From assembly GCA_002254765.1 (NCBI GenBank), contig NJDV01000074.1, positions 1 through 21,796 of the forward strand: a stretch of DNA of 21,796 nt, read 5' to 3'. The position numbers and the translations under genes are program-made. The notes beneath the pieces were generated by a model. It did no database searches. It was not told the DNA's origin and saw only the letters and a list, made by a program, of their open reading frames with translations. Origin of the DNA: Thermoplasmatales archaeon ex4484_36. Its GTDB lineage: Archaea; Thermoplasmatota; Penumbrarchaeia; Penumbrarchaeales; EX4484-36. Below, one piece after another: positions 14,504-21,796 of the stretch (its first letter is position 1; each line of letters starts with the position of its first letter).

Positions 14504-14859
14504 TCCCTATATTTATCTATAACTGTAAGAATCTCCTTGAGCTCCTCTGTCGAGAGCTCAAACCTCTCCTTTGCAAAAACGGGCCTGAGCTCCGCCTCGT
14601 CCCGGGGCATTAGCTCCGCTATCTTGTAAGCATGAATAGGGTTTATTCTCTCGAACTTGAGGAGCTCGGAGATGAGCTTCCCTGCCGGCTCCGACCCCAG
14701 CCTTTTGATCTTCTCAACGTGTTCCAAGGTGGCGCGGACCTCGAAGGTCTCCTCCTCCCCCTTTTCACGGCTCTCCTCCACAACCTTCCTCAGAATCTCA
14801 GCAACCTCTGCTGGCGTCAGATAACTGTCATCATCGCTCAAAACCAACACCTCCCGCAT
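14500..14859 (-). CDS. rpoF: DNA-directed RNA polymerase subunit F (Rpo4/RpoF)
   Basis: A 119-residue Rpb4-like subunit that pairs with RpoE to form the stalk of archaeal RNA polymerase. Recognisable features are the N-terminal YLTPAEVAEILRK, the central TLEHVEKIKRL and the C-terminal HRDC-like helix set ending in LSTEELKEILTVIDKYRE. Length is normal. The ATG at 14859 is preceded at about 30 bases by a TATA-like box, so it may have its own promoter within the L21e-RpoF-DUF655 cluster. It ends in a four-base overlap with the DUF655 start. Confidence 0.95.
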   Translation of the reverse strand: MREVLVLSDDDSYLTPAEVAEILRKVVEESREKGEEETFEVRATLEHVEKIKRLGSEPAGKLISELLKFERINPIHAYKIAELMPRDEAELRPVFAKERFELSTEELKEILTVIDKYRE

Positions 14860-14886
14860 CTACACAGTGAAGGTATCCTCAGGTCC

Positions 14887-14896
14887 TTTATAAAAC
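14887..14896 (-). promoter_or_regulatory. TATA-like element upstream of rpoF
   Basis: The minus strand reads GTTTTATAAAG, a strong archaeal TATA match centred about 33 bases before the rpoF ATG, in the 51-base gap after the L21e stop. It could boost rpoF-DUF655 transcription independently of upstream genes. Confidence 0.5.
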
Positions 14897-14910
14897 CTTT
14901 CAGTTAAATG

Positions 14911-15213
14911 TCACTGCCTGGGAACCTTTTTGAGGTGCTCAGGCCTCGCTATGAGCGTTTTATAGGTGTTCTTGCCTACCCTCACTTTCACAAGATAGGC
15001 CCTTCCCCTCTTTCCCACAACCTCTCCTATAAGTCCATGGTATCTGGGATGGGGCATCCCCTTATGTGATGAGGGCTCAAGCACTATAGCCGCCTTCTCC
15101 CCGATCTCAAAGGTCTTAAGAAACTCCGTAATGGGCGGCATGCCCCTTCTCCGGGGCGATTTCTTGAGTGTCCGGCGTGTCCTTACCCGGAACCCCTTTG
15201 ATCTCTTCACCAT
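14911..15213 (-). CDS. rpl21e: Ribosomal protein eL21 (L21e)
   Basis: A 100-residue large-subunit ribosomal protein. It begins MVKRSKGFRVRTRRTLKK, has the basic PRRRGMPPITEFLKTFEIG segment, and the SH3-like core includes HPRYHGLIGEVVGKRGRAYLVK (positions about 56-77), characteristic of eL21. Length is standard for archaea. It lies three bases downstream of the Pus10 stop and upstream of rpoF, a cluster conserved in many euryarchaea. Confidence 0.96.
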   Translation of the reverse strand: MVKRSKGFRVRTRRTLKKSPRRRGMPPITEFLKTFEIGEKAAIVLEPSSHKGMPHPRYHGLIGEVVGKRGRAYLVKVRVGKNTYKTLIARPEHLKKVPRQ

Positions 15214-15216
15214 CCT

Positions 15217-16482
15217 TCATCCCTCCTTGGGGCTCTCCTCCGCCACGTCCAGCACATCAAGCTGAAGCACCTCCAGCGGGACTCCCAGCTCGGATGAGAG
15301 AGAGGGTGTCGTGCCGCCGCCATCCCCGTGAACCAGCTCTTTTATATATAGACCCCCTTCCGCCACGAAGGTTATCGTGGCTTCGGACCCTTCCAGCTCC
15401 TCCAGAGCCGCTTTGTACACCCTCCTCACCCGCACCCGGTCAGCCCGCCTGTGCCTCACTCTCTCTGGCGTGCGCTGCCGTATGGGCGAGGAGGGCAGAA
15501 GGGACAATACCTTTTTAAGTTTTTCTTCATCAAGCTCCCCTCCTAGGGACCTTATCCTCACCCGATAGGTCTTATGTCCCCTCACCTCTTTGAACCTCCT
15601 GACATCCTCCCGACAGGCGTATTGAAGTTCCTCAACCTCCACCACACCCTCCGCCCTACGGTTGATTTCCTTCTCAAGAGCCCTCAGGTCTAGGTTTCTT
15701 CTCAAGGGGGAGGAGAGCTCCATCACGAAGGGCCTTCCCCTCCCCAGCATGAGCGCATCTACATCTTCCCTCCCCATGCCGTGTAGCTTGTAATTGGTCG
15801 CCTGGGATGCCTCCTTCATCACCTCCCCAATAATCTCCTCAACGGACGTGGGGTACTGCTTTCCCGTGTAGTTACACTTCTCACATCCCCTCCCCCCACA
15901 CTCTCTATGGGGCCAACGGGTCTGCGGTATGCCCCTTTCAAGCTTGCGGTACCTCCCCTTTATGAAAAGGGGGGATATAACCCTCTCCACCCCGAAGAGC
16001 TCCACATCCAGTATAAAGACCACCTCCGGCCTCTCTCTGCTGAACTCCTTACCCGTAATCTCAGAGAACATCCTGCCCACCTCTCTGTTGATCTCCCGCC
16101 CTATGGGCTCAGGAGCCTCCAGAGAGTACTTCCTCCAAAGCGCCTCCTCCCTCTCTTTAAGGTCCTCCGCCACTCGTGTGCCTATCTGAAACGTACTGAA
16201 CTCAACCCCTTCGGCGCTTTTGGCCACCAGATTCACCAGATCCTCAAGCCTTCCCATAAGCCCACCGCAGAGAGGACACAACCCCTCGCCACTCTCCTCC
16301 TGGTAGTGATGGCTTCGAGGCAGGCGCCTTAGAACTTCCATGGCTTTCTGCTTCAACTCCCCCTTTAAGGCATCCGATTCTAGGGCCTCCTCAACAAGGA
16401 GGACTAAGGCTACCTCAAGGGCCTCTCCCCTCTCCTCGTTGGTGAGACCTGTCCCATGAGCATAATGTACATGTGCCTCCAA
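15217..16482 (-). CDS. pus10: tRNA pseudouridine synthase Pus10, N-terminus disrupted
   Basis: Pus10 converts tRNA U54 and U55 to pseudouridine in archaea. The reading frame gives 421 residues. Conserved family segments include the region around GLTNEERGEALE near the start, the Zn-binding CGGRGCEKCNYTGKQYPTSV (about residues 193-212), GREDVDALMLGRGRPFVMEL, which holds the catalytic Asp (D-V-D-A), and the C-terminal QRTPERVRHRRADRVRVRRV. The nominal TTG start at 16482 is not credible: the family starts with a CxxCLGR motif before GLTNEERG, and here that motif is absent. Instead the sequence upstream runs directly into the end of the prenyltransferase gene in another frame. A deletion spanning both gene ends is the best explanation. 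The gene is followed three bases later by L21e. Confidence 0.88.
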   Translation of the reverse strand: MEAHVHYAHGTGLTNEERGEALEVALVLLVEEALESDALKGELKQKAMEVLRRLPRSHHYQEESGEGLCPLCGGLMGRLEDLVNLVAKSAEGVEFSTFQIGTRVAEDLKEREEALWRKYSLEAPEPIGREINREVGRMFSEITGKEFSRERPEVVFILDVELFGVERVISPLFIKGRYRKLERGIPQTRWPHRECGGRGCEKCNYTGKQYPTSVEEIIGEVMKEASQATNYKLHGMGREDVDALMLGRGRPFVMELSSPLRRNLDLRALEKEINRRAEGVVEVEELQYACREDVRRFKEVRGHKTYRVRIRSLGGELDEEKLKKVLSLLPSSPIRQRTPERVRHRRADRVRVRRVYKAALEELEGSEATITFVAEGGLYIKELVHGDGGGTTPSLSSELGVPLEVLQLDVLDVAEESPKEG

Positions 16483-17393
16483 GCTGGGGAGTTCTCAAAG
16501 TGCTCGTCTGGACGGTCACCCTCCCTCGCTAGAAGATAGGCTACAGCTGCCCCCCAAGGAATAAGAACAACTCCAAGGTAGAGCGCTTCCAGGGGAAATA
16601 TCCCCTCCCAGGTGTAGAGGAGGGTGAATAAAGAGGGGAGAAGGAAGAAGGGCAGGGAGAGGGTGATGGCCCTCTTCTTCCCATAGACCACAGGTAGGGT
16701 CCTCACCCCGTAGAGTCTGTCCCCCTCTACATCGGTTAAATCCTTAGTGGTCGTGGACCCTACCAGATAGAGGGCCATGACAGAGCCTATTGCCCAGGGG
16801 ACCGGGTCAGTGACATCTCCAAAAATAGACCAGGAGGCGACTATTCCCAGCAGTCCCCGGGGAATCGCTATCGATATGTTGGAAATCCATAGCCTTTTCT
16901 TTAGCCTGAAGGGGGGGACAGAGTAGAGGACCGTGAAGATTGCTATAAGCAGAACAAGGGAGAAGAATACCGCCCCCACCACCGCCGCCCTCCAGAAGGA
17001 GAAGAGGTAGAGTAAGAATGATATCCAGAGGGCCTCTTCCCGGGTATATATTCCAGAGGGCAGGGGCCGGTAGGGCTTATTCACCCTGTCTATCTCAAGG
17101 TCGTAGACCTGGTTTAAAGCGTTTGAAGCGGCATTGAGGAAAACCAGGGCCGAGACACCTGTCAGGAGGGGGTAAAGAACTGGTCTGGAGAGCTGTATGA
17201 AGGGGTAGCTCGCCGACACACTAGCCCCTTCAATGGACCCTTCGCTGGCAAGGGCCATTAAGGCTCCCGCTATCCCGCCGATAAGGGGGGGGAGCAGGGT
17301 GAAGGGCCTCACCAGATCTAGAAGGGCCCTAACCCTCACCGGGACGTACTCCGCCTTCTCCCAGGGGTCTTTGGGGTATATCTTTGGGCACAT
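16410..17393 (-). CDS. UbiA-family prenyltransferase, C-terminus disrupted
   Basis: An integral membrane prenyltransferase with about eight hydrophobic segments. The first Asp-rich motif is NALNQVYDLEIDRVNKPYRP (about residues 90-109), and the second is the DLTDVEGDRLYGVRTLP segment (about 217-233); both bind the Mg-diphosphate of the prenyl donor. In archaea the best-known member is digeranylgeranylglyceryl phosphate synthase, which adds the second chain of archaeal lipids, and that is the likeliest role here, though not proven. The sequence is good to SPAWRHMYIMLMG, the start of the last helix, and then becomes a charged nonsense tail (QVSPTRRGERPLR) that overlaps the Pus10 frame by 73 bases. 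So the last helix is missing through a deletion at about 16450-16465. The start is ATG 17393. Confidence 0.85.
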   Translation of the reverse strand: MCPKIYPKDPWEKAEYVPVRVRALLDLVRPFTLLPPLIGGIAGALMALASEGSIEGASVSASYPFIQLSRPVLYPLLTGVSALVFLNAASNALNQVYDLEIDRVNKPYRPLPSGIYTREEALWISFLLYLFSFWRAAVVGAVFFSLVLLIAIFTVLYSVPPFRLKKRLWISNISIAIPRGLLGIVASWSIFGDVTDPVPWAIGSVMALYLVGSTTTKDLTDVEGDRLYGVRTLPVVYGKKRAITLSLPFFLLPSLFTLLYTWEGIFPLEALYLGVVLIPWGAAVAYLLAREGDRPDEHFENSPAWRHMYIMLMGQVSPTRRGERPLR

Positions 17394-17417
17394 TGAACGC
17401 CCGATAGTTACCGGGAT

Positions 17418-17431
17418 GATTTATTTATTTT
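17418..17431. promoter_or_regulatory. Shared AT-rich promoter core between divergent UbiA and HemK2 genes
   Basis: GATTTATTTATTTT is the only AT-rich stretch in the 57-base gap between the ATGs at 17393 and 17451. Its centre is about 26 bases from the plus-strand start and about 30 from the minus-strand start, so the same few bases may act as TATA box for both leaderless transcripts. Confidence 0.5.
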
Positions 17432-17450
17432 CCCTTCTCATTCCCCTGCG

Positions 17451-18077
17451 ATGCTAAGGGATTTCTACAGGGGTGTGGAGGTTCTCATCTGCCCCGGGGT
17501 CTACCACCCCGCCGAGGACACCTACCTTCTGGTGGATGGCGTGATGGACCACCTGCCCCCAGGGGAGGGGAGGAGCTTCCTTGAGGTGGGCTCAGGCACG
17601 GGGATGGTAACGGTAGCTGCCGCCTTACGGGGCTACAGTGTGCACTTCTGCGACCTCAATCCCCGGGCGGTGCTATGTACCCGGGAGAACCTGAGGAGAG
17701 CCGGCCTTGAGGGAGAGGAGATAGACCCGGAAGAGTTCTTTGAGGGAGAGGGGGGAGCCTATGATGTAATCGTCTTCAACCCCCCCTACCTCCCAGGGAG
17801 AGTGGAGGGGGAGGAGTGGGAGAGGCTGGCGCTTGAGGGAGGCGGCCCCCGGGGGAGGGGCGTCATAGAGAGGTTTTTAAGAGCCCTCCCGGGACAGATG
17901 GGGAGGAGCTCTGTGGCGCTTCTTATCCTCTCATCCCTGAACTCCCCTTCAGAAATCAAAGAGGTCCATCCCGAACTTTCTTTTGAAATTCTGAAGAATC
18001 TCACCATGGGCCTTGAGACCCTCTATCTCGTCGAGATCAGGGCGGTGGGGGAGCACTTCTCAACAATTCAACGATAG
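17451..18077 (+). CDS. HemK2-type protein/N5-glutamine methyltransferase
   Basis: A 208-residue SAM-dependent methyltransferase of the HemK2/Mtq2 group. It opens with VYHPAEDTYLL (18-28), diagnostic of HemK2. The SAM-binding motif I is FLEVGSGTG (43-51), the acidic D68 follows the second strand, and the substrate motif NPPY is at 110-113. Family members methylate the glutamine of the GGQ motif of class I release factor; archaeal aRF1 is the expected substrate. The start is ATG at 17451 with no Shine-Dalgarno sequence but a TATA element about 26 bases upstream, so it is probably leaderless. It is the first gene of a plus-strand run leading to the isoprenoid genes, from which it is separated by 64 bases containing another TATA-like box. 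Confidence 0.9.
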   Translation: MLRDFYRGVEVLICPGVYHPAEDTYLLVDGVMDHLPPGEGRSFLEVGSGTGMVTVAAALRGYSVHFCDLNPRAVLCTRENLRRAGLEGEEIDPEEFFEGEGGAYDVIVFNPPYLPGRVEGEEWERLALEGGGPRGRGVIERFLRALPGQMGRSSVALLILSSLNSPSEIKEVHPELSFEILKNLTMGLETLYLVEIRAVGEHFSTIQR

Positions 18078-18108
18078 GGCATGTAAAAGGGCCCGGGGAG
18101 GTGGAAGG

Positions 18109-18119
18109 GATTTAATACC
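18109..18119 (+). promoter_or_regulatory. TATA-like element for the isoprenoid genes
   Basis: GATTTAATACC is centred about 28 bases upstream of the isopentenyl phosphate kinase ATG at 18142, in the 64-base gap after the HemK2 stop. The spacing fits a leaderless or near-leaderless transcript. Confidence 0.4.
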
Positions 18120-18141
18120 ATTTCACATATCGGCACAGAGG

Positions 18142-18987
18142 ATGACTTTATATCTTGTCAAACTGGGCGGTTCAAGGATAACCCTCCCCGGGGAGGAGAA
18201 GAGAGTGGACGGAACATCACTCCGGGACCTTTGCTGCCAGATAGGAAAATGGTGGGAGAAAGTGGAGGGGGACAGCCTTATAGTGGTCCACGGGGCCGGT
18301 AGCTTCGGCCATAAAGAGGCGAAGAGGATCGGCATAAGGGGAGGGGACAGGGAGGGGAGACCTATAGAAAAAAAGGACCTCCCAGGGATAGCGCTTATAC
18401 ACCGGGAGGTAAGGGAGCTTCACCTCCGGGTCCTGAAGGATCTTCACGAGGTTGGCGTTCCGGCCTACTCCCATCCCCCCTACCCCTTCGTCTCGTGGCA
18501 GGGTAGCCCAGGGGCGGGAAGGAGAGCCGACATTACCTCCCTCAAGCTCCTCCAGAGCGCCCGGTGGGGGCTGGTCCCCGTAACCTTCGGAGATGTGGTG
18601 GAGGACCCCTCTCTTCGTTACTCCGTCATATCGGGGGATCACCTGATATGCTTCAGCGCTATGGAGGGTTGTCGGGCGGGAGAGAGGGTGAAGGTTATCT
18701 TTGTTATGAGTGAGAGGGGGATAAGGGAGGGAGAGAGATATCTTCGAGAGATAAAACCCCGGGTGGCTAGGGAACTTCTGGGGAGGTTGGGGAGGGGGGT
18801 GTCATCGAGGGGGGAGGAGGATGTCACCGGGGGGATCTCCTTAAAGCTGAAAGTAGGTATAAAGCTGGCCGAGGCAGGGGTGGAGGTGGTGTATACCGAC
18901 GGGAGAGAGGGCTCGCTCTACGAAGAGCTCAAAGGCAGGAGCAGCAGGGCCAGCAGAATCATTAAGGAGGTCAAAGGTGAGCGGTAA
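18142..18987 (+). CDS. ipk: Isopentenyl phosphate kinase
   Basis: A 281-residue amino acid kinase-fold enzyme of the archaeal mevalonate pathway; it phosphorylates isopentenyl phosphate to isopentenyl diphosphate using ATP. Visible motifs are the N-terminal LVKLGGS (5-11), VVHGAGSFGH (48-57) with the His that distinguishes IPKs, and ISGDHL in the nucleotide half, followed by DVTGGISLKLK, also typical. Length is slightly above the usual 245-265 because of an extra loop. The ATG at 18142 is selected over an upstream in-frame start since family similarity begins at MTLYLVKLGG and a TATA box lies 28 bases before. Its stop overlaps the fni start (TAATG), so both belong to one operon for isoprenoid lipid precursors. 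Confidence 0.95.
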   Translation: MTLYLVKLGGSRITLPGEEKRVDGTSLRDLCCQIGKWWEKVEGDSLIVVHGAGSFGHKEAKRIGIRGGDREGRPIEKKDLPGIALIHREVRELHLRVLKDLHEVGVPAYSHPPYPFVSWQGSPGAGRRADITSLKLLQSARWGLVPVTFGDVVEDPSLRYSVISGDHLICFSAMEGCRAGERVKVIFVMSERGIREGERYLREIKPRVARELLGRLGRGVSSRGEEDVTGGISLKLKVGIKLAEAGVEVVYTDGREGSLYEELKGRSSRASRIIKEVKGER

Positions 18988-20102
18988 TGAAGAGGAAAAA
19001 AAGAACAACCGGGGGAAACCTGCACGAGGAGAGAAAAGTTGACCACGTAAAGATCTGCTTGGAGGAGGATGTGGCGTCTTCTAAAAACTTCTGGGACGAC
19101 GTCTATTTGGTCCACGAAGCCCTCCCAGAAGTGGACCCGGAGGATGTAGACCTCACTGTGGAGGTCTTCGGAAGGAAGCTCGCCGCCCCCATAATCATAT
19201 CTGGTATGACGGGGGGATCGGAAAGCGTCACCAGAATCAACGAAAACATAGCCGCTGTGGCGGAGGAGCTGGGAATTGCCATGGGCGTTGGTTCCCAGAG
19301 GGCCGCCCTGCTCGACGCATCTTTGAGGGGCTCCTTCAAGGTGGTTAAGGAGCACTCCCCTCCCCTTGTCCTGGCCAACATAGGCGCCCCCCAGCTCGTG
19401 AAGCAGAATGACGGGGTGGTCTTCGGAGCCGAGGAGGCGATTGATGCCATGGAGATGGTGGGGGCCCACCTCATCGCCGTGCACCTGAACTTCCTCCAGG
19501 AGATGGTCCAGCCCGAGGGGGACCGCAAGACCGATGGGGTCTGGGAGGCCCTAAAAGGACTTTCCCAGGAGGTGCCAGTGGTGGCAAAGGAAACCGGCGC
19601 GGGGGTGTCCAGAAAAGCGGCCATCATGCTCAAGGAGGCGGGGGTGAAGGGGATAGATGTGGGGGGCCTTTCGGGCACAACGTTCTCAGCAGTTGAGTAT
19701 TACAGGGCCCTTCAGGCCTCCGACAGCTTGAAGGCGGCCTTGGCGAGGACCTTCTGGGACTGGGGCATACCCACGCCGGTCTCTCTCCTCAGAGCCTCTG
19801 TAGGGCTCCCCCTCATCGCCACAGGGGGGTTGAGGGATGGACTGGACGTAGCCAGAGCACTCTCTCTGGGAGCAGCTCTGGGGGGCTTCGCCCGGGGGGT
19901 GCTCAAAGATGCTGTGGAGTCCAAAGAGGCGCTGATGGTGAGACTCCAGACGATTATAGAGGAGCTCAAAGTGGCACTTGCCCTTCAGGGCATAAAGAGG
20001 GCACGGGATGCTCGGGAAAGACCCGGCATTCTTCTCGGACAAACCGCTGAGATAGCGAAGGAGAGCTCATCCACTGCTTCACTCTTGTGCACGATGACAT
20101 AA
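18987..20102 (+). CDS. fni: Type II isopentenyl-diphosphate delta-isomerase, 3' end joined to next gene
   Basis: An FMN- and NAD(P)H-dependent IPP/DMAPP isomerase (IDI-2). Key segments: MTGG (74-77), GSQRAAL (102-108), the family hallmark HLNFLQEMVQPEGD (166-179) with the catalytic Gln and metal-binding Glu, VVAKETGAG (198-206), DVGGLSGTTF and ATGGLRDGLDVARALSLGA. It acts directly after isopentenyl phosphate kinase, with which it overlaps by one base. The protein is family-like to about residue 358 (RPGILLGQTAEIAKE), near the normal end. The last dozen residues as read (SSSTASLLCTMT) come from an out-of-frame stretch of the prenyl synthase gene, so the true terminus has been lost at a junction around 20055-20063. 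Catalytic parts are complete. Confidence 0.93.
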   Translation: MKRKKRTTGGNLHEERKVDHVKICLEEDVASSKNFWDDVYLVHEALPEVDPEDVDLTVEVFGRKLAAPIIISGMTGGSESVTRINENIAAVAEELGIAMGVGSQRAALLDASLRGSFKVVKEHSPPLVLANIGAPQLVKQNDGVVFGAEEAIDAMEMVGAHLIAVHLNFLQEMVQPEGDRKTDGVWEALKGLSQEVPVVAKETGAGVSRKAAIMLKEAGVKGIDVGGLSGTTFSAVEYYRALQASDSLKAALARTFWDWGIPTPVSLLRASVGLPLIATGGLRDGLDVARALSLGAALGGFARGVLKDAVESKEALMVRLQTIIEELKVALALQGIKRARDARERPGILLGQTAEIAKESSSTASLLCTMT

Positions 20103-20833
20103 TGGACCAGGACTCCCTGAGGAGGGGGGTCCCCACAGTGCACACCCTCTGGGGAGTGAACACCGCCATAAACGCTGGGGATGCCCTTTTCGCACTAGCG
20201 TTCGAGCAGCTCCCCAGACTTGACATCCCCGGGGAGCGCTTGAAAAGGGTCCTCAGGCTTATAGCAGGATCTGTGAGGAAGGTGGCCGAGGGCCAGCAAA
20301 TGGACCTCAACTTTGAGTCCTCAGAGGATGTGGACTTCGACTCCTACCTCAGAATGGTGGAGCTGAAGACCGCTTACCTCTTCATGGCATCCTTCGTGGG
20401 AGGCGCAATAGCCGCCGGCGCGGATGAGGATGGAGAGAGGAGGGCTAGGGAGTTCTCCCGCTCCTTGGGGGTGGCCTTCCAGATACAGGACGACCTCCTG
20501 GACATACTGGCCGACGAGAAGATGCTCGGGAAGGACCACTACTCCGACATAAGGCAGGGAAAGAGGTCCCTTCCCATAATAAAAGCTCTTGAAATGCTCT
20601 CCCCTGAAGATGCAAGGTGGCTCAAAGACCTCCTGAGTAGGGAGGAGAAAGAGGAAGCAGACGTTAAGAGGGGCGCCGAGATGATCGTAGAATGCGGAGC
20701 GGTGGAGAAGTGCAGAAAGCTGATGCTTGAGCACTACGCCGTAGCGGAGGAACTCATAGAGAGCTTCCCCAACCCCCCCGCTAGGAAACACATAAGGGAG
20801 CTCGTTGACTTCCTGAGGGTAAGAGAGCTCTAA
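20063..20833 (+). pseudogene. Polyprenyl (GGPP-type) synthase, N-terminus missing
   Basis: A trans-prenyl diphosphate synthase that would condense IPP with allylic diphosphates to make chains for archaeal lipids. In-frame family sequence starts at ELIHCFTLVHDDIMDQDSL, which includes the first Asp-rich motif DDIMD and RRG. It continues through AINAGDALFALAF, a conserved GQQMDL-type segment (EGQQMDLNFE) and the second Asp-rich motif FQIQDDLLDI, then KDHYSDIRQGKRSLPIIKAL, to a normal end. About 70 N-terminal residues expected in the family, with the IPP-binding GKRLRP-type motif, are absent, and a stop lies just upstream in this frame. The frame instead abuts the Fni 3' end, pointing to a deletion of a few hundred bases across the gene boundary. 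The GTG at 20087 is not a credible start. Product chain length cannot be read reliably. Confidence 0.85.
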
Positions 20834-20986
20834 GATAGGGGTATGTACCCTTAAGGAGACCTCATTCATCATCCAAACGTTGGGCTCTCACGTGATTGAA
20901 TGCCACTCAAAAGAGAAGCAGACCCTCTAGTTCTCCTTGTAACGATCCGCTTTAAGGGAATCCCTTCCCCCGCCACTTCTCTCTCG

Positions 20987-21796
20987 TCACGGAAAATCCC
21001 TGCGGGCCCCATCACCGGAGCGGGGGGGAAGCCTCCCGGGGGGGTGCGGAGGAGGTCTGGGGAAATAAAGGCCCCCTCCCACCGGGGGAGGCCTCTTCCG
21101 AGAGGGTTCCAGAGGCTGCGGGGGCTCCCTTCTACGCGCTCTTATCCTTCTCATATAGAAATAGAGTATTGCTACGATGACTATGAGCAGCACAAACATA
21201 GTGGAGACGGTGTTCTGAAATCCAGCGGTGGTCTGTTGGATGAGGGGGGTGGACTCCTCTCCAGTCTCCACCACCCGGGTGGAGACGAAGCTGCTCTCAA
21301 GATGCCAGAGCCCTGCACGTCTGCCTCCAATGCCCAGGCCCCACCGGTTGCCGTAGAAGTGCCTCTCCCCGATTGTCCGTCTAGACCTCAGAGAGGAATA
21401 GATGGCATAGGCCCCGCCGGGGGTCATGTTGCATAAGGGGCGCAGGGCGTCCCGGAAGGTCACCACGCCCTCGCCTTTTGAAGGCACAGTGGGCTCTTCG
21501 CTTAAAGTAGAGGATAGAGGTGGCGGCCCCTGCCAAGGGGTGTAGCGGTAGAAGCCCCGTACCAGCTTGAGTTCCGTCTCCCTGACAAAGAATAGCCTGC
21601 TTCTTAAGGTCAGATTCCCCCCGAGATACCTCCCAGGCAGGGTCACATCGAGGCTCAGCTTGATCATCCTCTGGCTTGTGGTAAAGGGGGCCGTACCCTC
21701 ATAGCTCACCTCTTCGACCCTTCTTGTGCCCTCCCTGCCCACCACCACCTTGAACCGGGGTACGCTCTCCTGCCCCGGCATCAGATCCCCAACCCT
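20987..21796 (-). CDS. Partial membrane-anchored surface protein
   Basis: The C-terminal part of a protein that continues past the window edge; the frame stays open upstream of the ATG at 21781 to the last base, and there is no signal peptide at that ATG. Residues are numbered from that ATG. The visible region has an extracytoplasmic beta-rich segment with N-glycosylation sequons (NLT, NMT), one transmembrane helix (about 191-210, NTVSTMFVLLIVIVAILYFY), then an Arg/Pro-rich tail of about 54 residues, presumably cytoplasmic. No family was recognised. A tail this basic and proline-rich could also reflect a late frameshift, as seen elsewhere in the window. It converges with the prenyl synthase gene, with 153 bases between. 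Confidence 0.6.
   Translation of the reverse strand, partial: RVGDLMPGQESVPRFKVVVGREGTRRVEEVSYEGTAPFTTSQRMIKLSLDVTLPGRYLGGNLTLRSRLFFVRETELKLVRGFYRYTPWQGPPPLSSTLSEEPTVPSKGEGVVTFRDALRPLCNMTPGGAYAIYSSLRSRRTIGERHFYGNRWGLGIGGRRAGLWHLESSFVSTRVVETGEESTPLIQQTTAGFQNTVSTMFVLLIVIVAILYFYMRRIRARRREPPQPLEPSRKRPPPVGGGLYFPRPPPHPPGRLPPRSGDGARRDFP

Noticed and set aside
20987..21436. Plus-strand open frame 20900-21436
   Set aside because: It is the antisense of the membrane-anchored minus-strand protein; no family features are seen.
1..21796. CRISPR array, insertion sequences, integrase or att sites
   Set aside because: No regularly spaced repeats, transposase-like frames or flanking inverted repeats were seen; the tRNA end is not followed by a repeated 3' copy within the window.

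Overview
The window is archaeal, from a euryarchaeote-type genome and possibly Thermoplasmata-related (an inference). The evidence is archaeal information-processing genes in familiar euryarchaeal clusters (L37e with an Sm-like protein; Pus10-L21e-RpoF-DUF655), a Hef/XPF repair protein, archaeal isoprenoid lipid genes (isopentenyl phosphate kinase, type II IPP isomerase, prenyl synthase, UbiA-type prenyltransferase), TATA-box promoters at leaderless spacing, and an intron-containing tRNA-Trp whose intron carries a box C/D methylation guide. There are no rRNAs, CRISPR arrays, insertion sequences or phage genes.

Layout: 6-183, tRNA-Trp with a 102-nt intron (+). 275-871, a DUF4870-type membrane protein with an acidic N-terminal tail (-). 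994-6192, a minus-strand operon reading membrane-anchored sensor, histidine kinase, response regulator and calcium-repeat surface protein. 6332-10480, a plus-strand run of two HAD phosphatases followed by the highlight of the window: a compact ubiquitin-like conjugation locus (Ubl ending in Gly-Gly, E2, E1, membrane zinc-ribbon protein, Rpn11-like JAMM protease). 10481-11528, L37e, Sm-like protein and a nitroreductase (-). 11596-13971, a broken Hef gene (+). 13982-17393, DUF655, RpoF, L21e, Pus10 and a UbiA prenyltransferase (-). 17451-20833, HemK2-type methyltransferase, IPK, Fni and a 5'-truncated prenyl synthase (+). 20987 to the window end, part of a membrane-anchored surface protein (-).

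How the genes work together: Ubl, E2 and E1 would form a three-step activation and conjugation cascade, and the JAMM protease would reverse it. The proteins are unusually eukaryote-like: the E2 keeps HPN, the catalytic Cys and a Trp eight residues after it; the E1 has the CT active-site motif; the JAMM core is Rpn11-like. Zinc ribbons are appended to the E2 and JAMM proteins and occur in the membrane protein. The order recalls the Ub/E2/E1/RING/Rpn11 locus of Caldiarchaeum, but here the RING position holds a two-helix membrane protein with one zinc ribbon, which may actually be the C-terminus of the E1. The isoprenoid genes supply precursors and prenyl chains for archaeal lipids.

Caution: many genes carry frameshifts or internal deletions (surface protein, second HAD, E1/membrane protein, possibly the JAMM start, Hef twice, UbiA/Pus10 junction, Fni/prenyl synthase junction, perhaps sensor/kinase). 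Essential genes are among those hit, so assembly or sequencing errors are more likely than decay, and gene boundaries there are provisional.
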